Shown piece by piece: positions 26,523 through 35,368 of a stretch of 64,000 nt of DNA. Each line of letters opens with the position of its first letter. Positions within the stretch are counted from its first letter, which is position 1. A program made the position numbers and the translations under genes. Origin of the DNA: Paenibacillus sp. R14(2021) (GTDB lineage Bacteria > Bacillota > Bacilli > Paenibacillales > Paenibacillaceae); assembly GCF_019431355.1 (NCBI RefSeq), contig NZ_CP080269.1, forward strand, positions 186,001 through 250,000. The letters run 5' to 3'. The notes beneath the pieces are model-generated. The model was not told where the DNA came from. It saw only the letters and a list, made by a program, of their open reading frames with translations, and did not search any database.

Positions 26523-27344
26523 ATGAACTTACAAGCAACACATGTCCGCGAAGCGGCGGATTACATCGGAAGCAAAATTTCCGTTAAGCCGGAGGTCGGC
26601 CTTATTATGGGATCGGGCCTTGGCATTCTTGGTGATTATATCGAAGAGGCAGTCGTGATTCCCTATTCGGATATCCCCCACTTTCCGATTTCGACTGTTG
26701 AAGGACATGCCGGCGAATTGATGATCGGCATGTTGTCGGGCCGGCCCGTCGTCCTTATGCGCGGCCGTTTTCATATGTACGAAGGCTATGGCCCGGATCT
26801 GACGGCGTTCCCGGTCCGCGTCATGAAGGCAATCGGCGTGTCCAAGCTCGTTGTTACGAATGCAGCGGGCGGCGTCAACACGAATTTCTCCCCTGGGGAT
26901 CTCATGGTAATCAGCGATCATATCAACTTCCAAGGAAAGAATCCGCTCGTCGGTCCGAATGACAACGAGCTAGGCGTGCGTTTTCCCGACATGTCTCAGC
27001 CGTATAGCAAGCGTCTGCGTGAGCTGGCGTCCAATACGGCCATGGAGCAGGGTTTCACACTGCAGGAGGGCGTCTATATTGCCGTTCTCGGTCCATCCTA
27101 CGAAACGCCAGCGGAAATTCGCATGATGCGCGTCATGGGTGCGGATGCTGTCGGCATGTCCACGGTTGCAGAGGTCATTGCGGCGAATCATGCCGGCATC
27201 GAGGTTCTCGGCATTTCTTGCATCAGCAACATGGCTTCCGGCATTCTCAACCAGCCTCTGTCGCATGATGAAGTGATGGAAACGACGGAACGCGTCAAAT
27301 CGCGCTTCCTTGGCTTGATCACCGGCCTAGTTCCTTCACTATAG
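26523..27344 (+). CDS. punA: Purine-nucleoside phosphorylase
   Basis: 273 residues behind CAGGAGG. It is a trimeric-type PNP that splits guanosine and inosine with phosphate. Motifs include VGLIMGSGLGILGDYIEEA, VEGHAGELMIGML with the phosphate-binding His, GRFHMYEGYG, and VTNAAGGVNTNFSPGDLMVI with the catalytic Asn region. The C-terminal GMSTVAEVIAANHAGIEVLG is also typical. It follows deoB as pupG follows drm in B. subtilis. The tandem repeat lies directly upstream. Confidence 0.95.
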   Translation: MNLQATHVREAADYIGSKISVKPEVGLIMGSGLGILGDYIEEAVVIPYSDIPHFPISTVEGHAGELMIGMLSGRPVVLMRGRFHMYEGYGPDLTAFPVRVMKAIGVSKLVVTNAAGGVNTNFSPGDLMVISDHINFQGKNPLVGPNDNELGVRFPDMSQPYSKRLRELASNTAMEQGFTLQEGVYIAVLGPSYETPAEIRMMRVMGADAVGMSTVAEVIAANHAGIEVLGISCISNMASGILNQPLSHDEVMETTERVKSRFLGLITGLVPSL

Positions 27345-27461
27345 GCTGTAACAAAAATGTAACAAATTGCTCGACTGATTCTGACATTCTTTGTTGCGCG
27401 ATCGTCGTATAATGTCCGTGATAAACCGAACAATATCTATCACAAAGTGGGGAATTTTTTC

Positions 27462-27638
27462 ATGGACAAGCAAAGCTATCATCAGCTCGAGCGGCTTCGC
27501 GGGCAACTGGTTTCCGCCGCAATGGGTAACGGATCGTCGTTTCTGAACCGAGATGTTCTGCTGCTCAGTCAGACATTGGATCAATTGATCGTCAAAGCGC
27601 AGCGCGAGAAGCGCAAACCAAGATCAGCCCAAGGATGA
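27462..27638 (+). CDS. Spo0E family aspartyl-phosphate phosphatase
   Basis: 58 residues from the ATG at 27462 behind GTGGGGAA. The family signature S-x-x-L-D-x-L-I is present as LSQTLDQLI (Ser36, Asp40), preceded by a helical hairpin with LRGQLVSAAMGNG and a basic tail. Spo0E-type proteins remove phosphate from Spo0A and so oppose sporulation. A TATAAT at 27408-27413 is a possible -10 without a clear -35. It is inserted between punA and pdp, away from other phosphorelay genes. Confidence 0.82.
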   Translation: MDKQSYHQLERLRGQLVSAAMGNGSSFLNRDVLLLSQTLDQLIVKAQREKRKPRSAQG

Positions 27639-27686
27639 AGGCAATCCACATACAATCAAGGCAATAAGCATAGGAGGTCATCAGAC

Positions 27687-29015
27687 TTGCGAGCTGTTGA
27701 TATCATTCAAAAGAAACGAAATGGCGGGACTCTAACGAGCGAAGAGCTGACATTTCTTATAAAAGGCTATAGCCAAGGCGACATCCCAGACTATCAATTA
27801 TCAGCCTGGGCGATGGCTGTTTTTTTTCGCGGCATGAATGCCGAAGAAACCGCAGCGCTTACAAGAGCCATGGCGGAATCCGGCGATCAAGTCGATTTGT
27901 CGCCGATTAACGGCATCAAGGTGGACAAGCACAGCACCGGGGGCGTGGGCGATAAGACGAGTCTTATCATAGGACCGCTTGTGGCTTCATGCGGCGTGCC
28001 GGTTGCCAAAATGTCCGGAAGAGGCCTTGGCCACACGGGCGGCACGATCGACAAAATGGAATCCATGCAAGGATTTCGGACGGAGCTGACGCGCGAAGCT
28101 TTTATCGAACAGGTAAACGCGATTGGCGTCGCCATTATTGGTCAAAGCGGCAATATGGCGCCGGCGGATAAGAAGCTGTACGCGCTTAGAGATGTCACGG
28201 CAACCGTGGAGTCCATTCCGCTCATTGCAAGCTCTGTAATGAGCAAGAAAATCGCGGCAGGCGCGGATGCGATCGTGCTGGACGTGAAGACCGGCAGCGG
28301 CGCCTTCATGAAGACGCTGGAAGATTCGGAGAAGCTGGCGATGGCCATGGTGGAGATCGGTACGCAGGTCGGCAGGCAGACTGCCGCGCTGATCAGCGAC
28401 ATGGATCAACCGCTCGGCTTAGCCATCGGCAATGCGCTTGAAGTGCAGGAAGCCATCGACACGCTGCATGGCCGCGGTCCAGAGGATCTAACGGAGCTGT
28501 GCATCGCGCTTGCATCGCATATGGTCGTACTTGGTGGACAAGCCGGAGATTTGGCAGAAGCGGATAAGAAGCTGCGGGAGCAGCTGTCTTCCGGCGCGGC
28601 GCTGGCCAAATTCAAGCAGTTCGTCGCTGCACAAGGCGGCAATCCAGCCGTTGCAGACGACCCGTCGCTACTGCCGCAAGCGGCATACACGGTTGAAGTG
28701 CCTGCGGCTAGGAGCGGCTATGTGCACGCAATCCAAGCGGAGGAGCTCGGACTCGCGGCCATGCTTCTTGGCGCGGGCAGAGAGACGAAGGATTCCGTAA
28801 TCGATCATGCGGTCGGCATTACGTTGAAGCGAAAAATCGGCGAAGCCGTTCATGAGGGCGAAACGCTCGCACTGCTTCATGTTCGCAATATCGATGCAGG
28901 CTCGGAAGCGGTGCTGAAGCGCGTCCAGGACGCGTACAAGATCAACGCGCAGCCGAAGTCTCCATCCCCGCTGCTGCTCTCTGTCGTGACAGAGCAGGGC
29001 ATTCAGCGCATATAG
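27687..29015 (+). CDS. pdp: Pyrimidine-nucleoside phosphorylase
   Basis: 442 residues from a TTG at 27687, nine bases after TAGGAGG; no nearer ATG fits. It phosphorolyses uridine and thymidine. The signature [20 protein letters not shown] is near residue 81. [17 protein letters not shown] and [20 protein letters not shown] follow. The C-terminal domain ends with a KAxRKF-like helix region. With deoB and punA it completes nucleoside salvage here. A strong terminator follows. Confidence 0.95.
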   Translation: MRAVDIIQKKRNGGTLTSEELTFLIKGYSQGDIPDYQLSAWAMAVFFRGMNAEETAALTRAMAESGDQVDLSPINGIKVDKHSTGGVGDKTSLIIGPLVASCGVPVAKMSGRGLGHTGGTIDKMESMQGFRTELTREAFIEQVNAIGVAIIGQSGNMAPADKKLYALRDVTATVESIPLIASSVMSKKIAAGADAIVLDVKTGSGAFMKTLEDSEKLAMAMVEIGTQVGRQTAALISDMDQPLGLAIGNALEVQEAIDTLHGRGPEDLTELCIALASHMVVLGGQAGDLAEADKKLREQLSSGAALAKFKQFVAAQGGNPAVADDPSLLPQAAYTVEVPAARSGYVHAIQAEELGLAAMLLGAGRETKDSVIDHAVGITLKRKIGEAVHEGETLALLHVRNIDAGSEAVLKRVQDAYKINAQPKSPSPLLLSVVTEQGIQRI

Positions 29016-29032
29016 ACGATAGCAGTTGTGTG

Positions 29033-29063
29033 AAGGCATCCGAGCCAATCGGATGCCTTTTTT
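29033..29063 (+). terminator. Terminator after pdp
   Basis: The perfect 10-bp stem AAGGCATCCG / CGGATGCCTT has a 7-base loop followed by a T run. Confidence 0.9.
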
Positions 29064-29184
29064 AATTGAAGCATACTTCCCGAATCTGGAATATTTTACG
29101 CCGTATCGGTGCACACTAGGAATGAGATTTTAGCCGATTTGCGGCTTTGCTTTGCCGCGGGCATCATTCAGGAGGAGAAGATCG

Positions 29185-30381
29185 ATGAATAACCAATGGA
29201 AGAAGCTCTTCGTCATAGGATTGACGATGATTGTGACGCTTTCTGCACCTGTTTCGGCCTGGGCCGACGAGCAAAAGGCAGCGAAAGGACCCCAAGCCGC
29301 CGCGCAAGCATCGGATCTGGCCCCGTCCGCCCGCTCTGCTATTCTGATGGATGCCGACAGCGGGACGATTATTTACGAGAAGAACAGTCACGCAAAGCTC
29401 CCGCCGGCGAGCATAACGAAGGTAATGACGATGCTTCTGATCATGGAAGCCATCGACCAAGGCCGTATCAAACTGACGGACCGCGTACCGACTAGCGAAT
29501 ATGCCGCATCGATGGGCGGTTCGCAGATATTCTTGGAGCCGGGCGAGCAGATGACGGTGGACGAGATGCTCAAGGGCATTGCCATGGCATCGGGGAACGA
29601 TGCTTCTGTGGCGATGGCGGAGAAGATCGCGGGCACGGAATCGGCTTTCGTCGATATGATGAATAAGCGCGCAGCCGAGCTCGGATTGAAGAACACGCAT
29701 TTTGCCAATTGCAACGGACTGCCGGCAGCAGATCACTACTCTTCCGCACATGACATTGCCGTCATGTCGAAGGAGCTGCTGAAGCACAACGAAATTACGA
29801 AATATACCGGGGTCTATCAGGATTATCTGCGCAAAACAAGCGAGAAGCCGTTCTGGCTCGTCAACACGAACAAGCTCGTCCGGTTCTATACAGGCGCGGA
29901 TGGACTGAAAACCGGCTTTACAAACGAAGCGAAATTCTGCTTGACCGCAACCGCACACCGTGACAATCTGCGCGTAATCGCAGTGGTCATGGGCGAGCCG
30001 AACACGAAAACGCGCAATGCGGAAGTCTCGCAAATGCTGGACTTCTCGTTTGCTCAGTATATGAACCATACGATCTTCAAGAAGGGCGACACGATGGGCA
30101 GCGTCCAAATCGAGAAAGGCGTGCTGCCAGCGCTGCAGCTGACCGCGAAGCATTCCTACAGCGTGCTGCTGAAGAAGGGCAGCTCCGTGAAGGAGATTCG
30201 CTACGAGCTTCAGATCAATCCGCTTAAAGCGCCGGTTACGGTCAATGAGCCGATCGGCAAACTGATCGTCTTCCAAGGCGACCAAGTGCTCACGGAATTT
30301 GCCGTCGATGCTCCGGCATCCGTTGACCGCGCAGGCTGGTGGATGCTGTTTAAGCGGTCCATGGGCAGCTTATTCGGCTAA
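29185..30381 (+). CDS. dacF: Sporulation D-alanyl-D-alanine carboxypeptidase DacF
   Basis: 398 residues from the ATG at 29185 behind CAGGAGGAG. There is a cleavable signal peptide (residues 1-27, ending VSAWA). The penicillin-binding motifs are Ser76-Ile-Thr-Lys79, SGN near residue 138 and KTG in GADGLKTGFTNE. A C-terminal PBP5-like beta domain and amphipathic anchor (WWMLFKRSMG) follow. DacF trims cortex precursors in the forespore. Its place directly before spoIIAA is conserved in B. subtilis, where dacF can be read through with spoIIA late in sporulation. No terminator was recognised between them here either. Confidence 0.95.
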   Translation: MNNQWKKLFVIGLTMIVTLSAPVSAWADEQKAAKGPQAAAQASDLAPSARSAILMDADSGTIIYEKNSHAKLPPASITKVMTMLLIMEAIDQGRIKLTDRVPTSEYAASMGGSQIFLEPGEQMTVDEMLKGIAMASGNDASVAMAEKIAGTESAFVDMMNKRAAELGLKNTHFANCNGLPAADHYSSAHDIAVMSKELLKHNEITKYTGVYQDYLRKTSEKPFWLVNTNKLVRFYTGADGLKTGFTNEAKFCLTATAHRDNLRVIAVVMGEPNTKTRNAEVSQMLDFSFAQYMNHTIFKKGDTMGSVQIEKGVLPALQLTAKHSYSVLLKKGSSVKEIRYELQINPLKAPVTVNEPIGKLIVFQGDQVLTEFAVDAPASVDRAGWWMLFKRSMGSLFG

Positions 30382-30466
30382 ATGGCTGGCTCTACAAGAA
30401 CCGCTTTCTGCGGTGAAACGCATAATTTGTCTGCTCATAGCGCACTGCTTCTAGTTTTGTCGGGGG

Positions 30467-30495
30467 GCAGGAAATAGCAGCTTCAGCGTAGAAAT
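30467..30495 (+). promoter_or_regulatory. SigH promoter of the spoIIA operon
   Basis: The -35 GCAGGAAAT fits RnAGGAwWW exactly. A 12-base spacer and the -10 GTAGAAAT (RnnGAAw) follow. A partial Spo0A box, TTTGTCGGG, lies just upstream, consistent with Spo0A activation as in B. subtilis. Confidence 0.7.
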
Positions 30496-30595
30496 CCTCC
30501 TTCAACACTAACCTATCTCCGGCAGAGCAGCGTAAGGGCTGCAGTCACGGATAGCTTGTGCTCCGCAAATTCGATGTTTAGGAGTGAACAAGAGG

Positions 30596-30949
30596 ATGAG
30601 CTTGCAGGTAGAATTGGAGCATTACCGTAATGTGCTTATTGTTAGACTGCAAGGCGAGCTGGATCATCATACGGCTGACGTCGTGCGGTTCAAAATGGAA
30701 GAAGCGATTCTTCGCGGCAACAGCGATCATGTCATTCTCAGCTTGAAGGAGCTGCTGTTCATGGACAGCTCCGGTCTCGGCGTCATTCTGGGGCGTTATA
30801 AGCAGCTGAAGGCCAAGGGCGGGAAGATGGTCGTTTGCGACGTGAACAAGAGTGTTTACCGTTTGTTCGAACTGTCGGGCTTGTTCAAAATATTGCCGAT
30901 TCACGATAATGAGCGCTTAGCGCTCACAAGTTTGGAGGTCGTTTCATGA
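30596..30949 (+). CDS. spoIIAA: Anti-sigma F factor antagonist SpoIIAA
   Basis: 117 residues from the ATG at 30596, the same length as the B. subtilis protein and the same MSL start. A GTG at 30584 overlaps the ribosome site and is less likely. It is a STAS-domain protein with the phosphorylated Ser58 in [16 protein letters not shown]. The N-terminal [10 protein letters not shown] is nearly invariant. Dephosphorylated SpoIIAA (by SpoIIE) binds SpoIIAB and frees SigF in the forespore. Its last codons overlap the spoIIAB start by four bases. Confidence 0.97.
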   Translation: MSLQVELEHYRNVLIVRLQGELDHHTADVVRFKMEEAILRGNSDHVILSLKELLFMDSSGLGVILGRYKQLKAKGGKMVVCDVNKSVYRLFELSGLFKILPIHDNERLALTSLEVVS

Positions 30950-31392
30950 ACGCGAGAAATGAGATGACACTGTCGTTCTCTGCGCGCTCGGAGAATGAAG
31001 CTTTTGCCCGTGTAGCCGTCGCAGCATTCGTCTCCCAGCTGGATCCGACGCTGGAGGAGCTGAACGACTTGAAAACCGCGATCTCCGAGGCGGTGACCAA
31101 TGCGATTATTCACGGGTATGACAGCGACCCTAGCGGCATGGTGACGATCGAAGGCGTGATTGAAGGCGACTCGGTCAAATTGATCGTCAAGGATAAGGGG
31201 CGCGGGATCGAGGACTTGGATCTGGCCCGTCAGCCGCTGTATACCTCCAAACCGGAGATGGAGCGTTCCGGCATGGGCTTTACGATCATGGAAAATTTCA
31301 TGGACGGCTTCGACGTATCGAGCGAACCGGGCAATGGCACTTCCATTGCGATGACTAAGCGCATCGAATCGAAAAAAGCGCTGTTCAATTAG
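30946..31392 (+). CDS. spoIIAB: Anti-sigma F factor and kinase SpoIIAB
   Basis: 148 residues, with its ATG in the ATGA overlap with spoIIAA. It is a GHKL-fold kinase with an N box ([14 protein letters not shown]), a G1 box ([12 protein letters not shown]) and a G2 box ([14 protein letters not shown]). It binds SigF with ATP and phosphorylates SpoIIAA on Ser58. Translational coupling keeps the stoichiometry of the switch. sigF starts 20 bases downstream. Confidence 0.97.
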   Translation: MNARNEMTLSFSARSENEAFARVAVAAFVSQLDPTLEELNDLKTAISEAVTNAIIHGYDSDPSGMVTIEGVIEGDSVKLIVKDKGRGIEDLDLARQPLYTSKPEMERSGMGFTIMENFMDGFDVSSEPGNGTSIAMTKRIESKKALFN

Positions 31393-31412
31393 GCGCATAG
31401 GGGTTGGACCGT

Positions 31413-32168
31413 ATGGACGTCGATATGAAACAAACGGCGCAGCCTTATTTGGATGATTCCGAGGTGAAGCGGCTGATCGCGCTGAGCCAATCGGGAGACA
31501 CGCTGGCGCGCGATACGTTGGTACAATGCAATATCCGGCTCGTATGGTCCGTCGTGCAGCGATTTATGGGACGGGGCTACGAACCAGAGGATTTGTTTCA
31601 GATCGGCTGCATCGGCCTGCTGAAATCGGTCGACAAGTTCGATCTCTCGTATGAAGTAAAGTTCTCCACCTATGCGGTGCCGATGATTATCGGTGAGATT
31701 CAGCGCTTTCTTCGCGACGACGGTACGCTGAAGGTGAGCAGATCGTTGAAGGAAACGGCCAATAAAGTGCGCAAGACAAAGGATGAGTTGTCCAAGGTGC
31801 TGGGCAGGCTGCCGACGATCAAGGAAGTGGCGGAACGCCTCGGCATATCACCCGAGGATGTCGTCTTCGCGCAGGAAGCGAACAAGCCGCCGACGTCTAT
31901 TCATGAAACGGTGTTTGAGAATGACGGCGATCCGATCACGCTGATGGATCAAATCGCGGACGATTCTCAGGAGAGATGGTTCGACAAGCTTGCGCTGAAT
32001 GAAGCGATCGGGGGCTTGTCGGAGCGCGAGCGGCTAATTGTGTTCCTCCGATATTACCGCGATCAGACACAGTCGGAGGTTGCCGCGCGGCTCGGTATCT
32101 CGCAGGTGCAGGTATCCCGGCTGGAGAAGAAAATTTTACAGCTGATCCGAAATCAGATCGCGCAGTGA
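31413..32168 (+). CDS. sigF: Forespore sigma factor SigF (SpoIIAC)
   Basis: 251 residues from the ATG at 31413; a TTG nine bases earlier is possible. Region 2 has EDLFQIGCIGLLKSVDKFDL and YEVKFSTYAVPMIIGEIQRF. Region 3 has KLGRLPT-like VLGRLPTIKEVAERLGISPE, and the region 4 helix-turn-helix has QSEVAARLGISQVQVSRLEK. SigF is the first compartment-specific sigma factor, active only in the forespore. A terminator closes the operon after this gene. Confidence 0.97.
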   Translation: MDVDMKQTAQPYLDDSEVKRLIALSQSGDTLARDTLVQCNIRLVWSVVQRFMGRGYEPEDLFQIGCIGLLKSVDKFDLSYEVKFSTYAVPMIIGEIQRFLRDDGTLKVSRSLKETANKVRKTKDELSKVLGRLPTIKEVAERLGISPEDVVFAQEANKPPTSIHETVFENDGDPITLMDQIADDSQERWFDKLALNEAIGGLSERERLIVFLRYYRDQTQSEVAARLGISQVQVSRLEKKILQLIRNQIAQ

Positions 32169-32184
32169 CTGCGTACGATCGACG

Positions 32185-32222
32185 AAAAAAGCCAAACGGC
32201 CAAATGCCGTTTGGCTTTTTTT
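32185..32222 (+). terminator. Terminator of the spoIIA operon
   Basis: AAAAAGCCAAACGG pairs with CCGTTTGGCTTTTT, leaving a 7-base loop, followed by a T run. Confidence 0.93.
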
Positions 32223-32236
32223 GCTGTCATTGCTCT

Positions 32237-32266
32237 GATTATCCTTACGCTCCTTTTCTCATACTA
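32237..32266 (+). promoter_or_regulatory. Candidate SigG/SigF promoter of the spoVA genes
   Basis: The -10 CATACTA fits the SigG consensus CATnnTA exactly. With an 18-base spacer, the -35 GATTA differs from GnATR at one base. spoVA is SigG-dependent in B. subtilis. Confidence 0.45.
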
Positions 32267-32298
32267 ACAAGGAAATCATGACGAGAAGGAGGCGGCTG

Positions 32299-32979
32299 AT
32301 GAGCTCCGACACCATGTCAAGCGTATATTTAAGGCTGCGCAAGCGAATCGGCATAAGACCCGGCGGCGTTGTCACGCTGGGGCAGGCGGCACGGTTATTC
32401 GCAAGCGATCCCGAGCTGGAGACGAAGCTGGAGCGGCTTACGCTGCATCGTCACACCGAAAAGGACGGCAATCGCGTCGTCATCGACCTGCTTCAGATTG
32501 TTCGGTTGATACGGGAAACCTCGCCGGAAGCTGTTATCGATTCCTTCGGCGATCCGCAAGTGCTCGTTATTGTGGCCGATGCGCCACGGGAGCCTAACAT
32601 TGCAGTGCTCGTTATCATTTGGCTGCTGCTTTTTTTGGGGTCCGGTCTGGCTATCATGAATTTCCATACTGACGTAAACATGAAGGATGTGCATGAACGA
32701 ATTACAGAGCTCGTCACCGGTAAGAAGACCGAGCATCCGCTTTGGTTTCAGGTTCCTTACTCGATCGGCATCGGCATCGGCATGCTTGTGTTCTTCAATC
32801 ATTTGTTCCGCAAACGATTCAATGAAGAGCCTAATCCGCTGGAGGTTGAGCTGTACATGTACGAGGAGAACGTGAATGCCTACGTCATCGCCGACGAGAT
32901 GCGCAAGAAGAACGAACCCGGCGAAACGATCACCGCACGGAAGCAGGAGAAGTCCGAGGGGGAGATCGAGGATGGTTAA
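32299..32979 (+). CDS. spoVAA: Stage V sporulation protein AA
   Basis: 226 residues from the ATG at 32299 behind AAGGAGG; an ATG 21 bases earlier precedes that site. The N-terminal ~100 residues form a cytoplasmic domain (SVYLRLRKRIGIRPGGVVTL). Two membrane helices (about residues 103-122 and 155-175) and an acidic, Lys-rich C-terminus follow. SpoVA proteins form the inner spore membrane channel for dipicolinic acid. The end overlaps spoVAB by eight bases. It heads a shortened spoVA operon of AA, AB and AF. Confidence 0.92.
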   Translation: MSSDTMSSVYLRLRKRIGIRPGGVVTLGQAARLFASDPELETKLERLTLHRHTEKDGNRVVIDLLQIVRLIRETSPEAVIDSFGDPQVLVIVADAPREPNIAVLVIIWLLLFLGSGLAIMNFHTDVNMKDVHERITELVTGKKTEHPLWFQVPYSIGIGIGMLVFFNHLFRKRFNEEPNPLEVELYMYEENVNAYVIADEMRKKNEPGETITARKQEKSEGEIEDG

Positions 32980-33415
32980 TATTGCTGCCTCGTCTTTTGT
33001 TGCCATATTGGGTTTTGCAGGCGGACTCGGGGTCGGCAGCGCGCTTGTTGCGCTTCTCATCGTGCTCGACGTCATTCCAAGACTTGCGCAGCTCGCGTTC
33101 GCCTACCGCAAATCGATATGGTTCGAAACGGCGGTCGTGAGCGGGGCCGTGTTCTGGTCGCTGGCGGATTTCCTGGAATGGCGCTTGTGGCTGCCGAAGA
33201 TTACGTCATTGATTATTATTGGCACCTTCGACGGGATCTTCGTCGGCATGCTGGGGGCTGCGCTGACCGAGGTCATGAACGTGCTCCCCATTTTGGCTAA
33301 GCGGGTACGGCTCAGCAAGTATCTCGTTAGCCTTGTCATCGCCATGGTGCTCGGCAAGGTGACAGGTTCGTTGTTTGATTGGCTTGTATTTCAATGGATG
33401 GACGACAATTCATAG
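32972..33415 (+). CDS. spoVAB: Stage V sporulation protein AB
   Basis: 147 residues from the ATG at 32972, overlapping spoVAA; a longer frame inside spoVAA is not believed. Four to five membrane helices are visible, with GGLGVGSALVALLIVLDVIP near the N-terminus and GTFDGIFVGMLGAALTEVMN in the middle, both typical of SpoVAB. It is predicted to act with SpoVAA in the spore inner membrane; its exact role in dipicolinate movement is not established. Confidence 0.92.
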   Translation: MVNIAASSFVAILGFAGGLGVGSALVALLIVLDVIPRLAQLAFAYRKSIWFETAVVSGAVFWSLADFLEWRLWLPKITSLIIIGTFDGIFVGMLGAALTEVMNVLPILAKRVRLSKYLVSLVIAMVLGKVTGSLFDWLVFQWMDDNS

Positions 33416-33445
33416 ACAGAAGAGAAGGAAAGGGCGGGACTTCAG

Positions 33446-35233
33446 ATGAATGAACGCGGGCACGGCAGAGAGAATCATGGAACAACGGAATTCAAGAAGC
33501 CGGTTCATGTATTCTGGCATGAGGACGAGGATGGCTTTAAAGTCGATATGGAGAAGGAAGCAGGCATGGAGTCTCACGGCAGTGCCGAGGGCGCCGAAGC
33601 CGGAACGGACCGTCAACGCATGGATGACAGCGGTTCGCATGCTTCCGGCACCGACGCGAACACCGATTCCGATTCTGTGGCTGCACATTCGGCTAAACAA
33701 GCAGACGGATCGATTTCCGGCCATCGAAAGCAAGCGCAAAGACAGCAAACACAGTCCAAAGGGAAGAAGAACATACCTATCCCCCTTCGGATCGAAGATT
33801 ATTTGCAGAAGCTTGAGGACGATATTGGCTTTAAGACGAGCTTCGACATCGTTGTTCGCGACATGGTTTTCGGTGGCCGCCGCGTCGCGCTGTTCTTCAT
33901 GAACGGCTTTGCGAAAGACACAGTTCTGACCGAAGTGCTGAAACGGCTGACTTACCTGCAGGCGGATGATTTCAAGTCAGATTCGTTCCATGATTTCTTC
34001 AAGCTCTACGTGCCGGCGATTCAGGTCACGGAGGAAGAGGATTGGGATAATATGATGACGGACGTTATGTCGGGGGGCACAGCCATGTATATCGACGGCG
34101 AGGCGAAGGTGCTGTTGATCGATGCGAAGAGCTTCCCGGCACGCAATCCCGAAGAGCCGACGCTGGAGCGCGTCGTCCGAGGAGCACGCGACGGGTTCGT
34201 GGAGACGATGCTCGTCAATGTCACGCTCGTTCGGCGCCGTCTGCGGGACAAGAAGCTGCGCTATGAAATCATGAGAATCGGGGAGCGGACGCAGACGGAT
34301 GTCTGCATCGCCTATATTGACGACATCGTCGATAAGGAGATGTTGCAATCGATCCGCGACAAAATCAAGCAAGTCAAAATCGACGGTTTGCCGCTCGCTG
34401 ATAAGCAGCTGGAAGAAGCGACCGTTAAGCGGGGCTGGAATCCCTTTCCGCTAGTCCGGTATTCGGAGCGGCCAGATACCGTCGCCGTTCATCTCATGGA
34501 AGGCAATATCGCCATCTTCGTCGACACGACGCCGAGTGTGATGATTCTCCCTACGACGTATTTCGATTTGCTGCAGCATGCAGAGGAGAACCGACAAACG
34601 CCATTCATCGGCACTTATCTGCGCTGGGTGCGGTTTATCGGGATCGCCTGCTCCTTGTTCTTGCTGCCGCTTTGGTTCTTATTTACGACGCGGCCGGAGC
34701 TCAAGCCGCTTGCGCTTGATTTTATCGGTGTGCAGAAAGCCGGACGGCTGCCGCTCGTGGCACAGTTCCTGCTTGCGGAGATCGGAGTAGATTTGCTCCG
34801 CATGGCATCCATTCATACGCCTACGCCGCTTGCCACGGCCATGTCGCTGATCGCTGCAATACTGATCGGCGATATCGCCGTCAAAACAGGCTTATTCGTC
34901 AACGAGGTCGTCCTGTATATGGCCGTTGCGGCCATCGGCATGTTCGCGACGCCAAGCTATGAGCTTGGACTGGCTAACCGGATCATACGGCTTTTGCTAA
35001 TCATCGCGGTCGCTTTGTTCAAGGTGCCGGGATTCATGGTGGGTTCGACCGTGTTCGTCGTGATGCTCTGCCTCGAGCGGTCTTTCAATCGGCCCTATAT
35101 GTGGCCGTTTATTCCGTTTGACTTGAAGGGCTTGCTCAGCATTCTGCTCCGCACGCCTGTCCTGCAGAACCGGAAACGCCCGAATTACTTGAAGCCGCAG
35201 CAGCGGGACCGGATGCCGAACGAGGGCAGCTGA
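33446..35233 (+). CDS. spoVAF: SpoVAF / GerA-type spore membrane protein with N-terminal extension
   Basis: 595 residues. The GerA-like N-terminal domain begins near residue 113 (PLRIEDYLQKLEDDIGFKTS). The membrane half (about residues 395-560) has five or more helices, with LLAEIGVDLLRMASIHTPTP and PSYELGLANRIIRLLLIIA, the usual SpoVAF/GerA signatures. The first ~110 residues are low-complexity and rich in His, Asp, Gln and Ser, and are not expected in SpoVAF of about 490 residues. The reading frame is open and an AAAGGGCGGG precedes the ATG. SpoVAF with its partner forms a channel that speeds germination. It follows spoVAB by 30 bases. Confidence 0.88.
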   Translation: MNERGHGRENHGTTEFKKPVHVFWHEDEDGFKVDMEKEAGMESHGSAEGAEAGTDRQRMDDSGSHASGTDANTDSDSVAAHSAKQADGSISGHRKQAQRQQTQSKGKKNIPIPLRIEDYLQKLEDDIGFKTSFDIVVRDMVFGGRRVALFFMNGFAKDTVLTEVLKRLTYLQADDFKSDSFHDFFKLYVPAIQVTEEEDWDNMMTDVMSGGTAMYIDGEAKVLLIDAKSFPARNPEEPTLERVVRGARDGFVETMLVNVTLVRRRLRDKKLRYEIMRIGERTQTDVCIAYIDDIVDKEMLQSIRDKIKQVKIDGLPLADKQLEEATVKRGWNPFPLVRYSERPDTVAVHLMEGNIAIFVDTTPSVMILPTTYFDLLQHAEENRQTPFIGTYLRWVRFIGIACSLFLLPLWFLFTTRPELKPLALDFIGVQKAGRLPLVAQFLLAEIGVDLLRMASIHTPTPLATAMSLIAAILIGDIAVKTGLFVNEVVLYMAVAAIGMFATPSYELGLANRIIRLLLIIAVALFKVPGFMVGSTVFVVMLCLERSFNRPYMWPFIPFDLKGLLSILLRTPVLQNRKRPNYLKPQQRDRMPNEGS

Positions 35234-35368
35234 CGGATGCTTTTGCAAAAAATGCAAATGAAATGTGGAATTATCCATTTCGGCGGGGAACCGAATGCGC
35301 TATACTGATGCTAAATGATGCAAACATTAGTAGTAGGAACTTTTTGGGAGAAAGCGGAGGGAAATTGA

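Noticed and set aside
29100-29184. SigF promoter before dacF
   Set aside because: GTATC and GCATA elements are present but no -10 at proper spacing fits GGnnAnAnT.
29164-30285. 373-codon open frame antisense to dacF
   Set aside because: The frame lies fully opposite a well-supported gene, has no convincing ribosome site and gives a His/Arg/Cys-rich product typical of shadow frames.
35234-35368. Lysine riboswitch before lysA
   Set aside because: The gap is only 135 bases and lacks the conserved L-box blocks.
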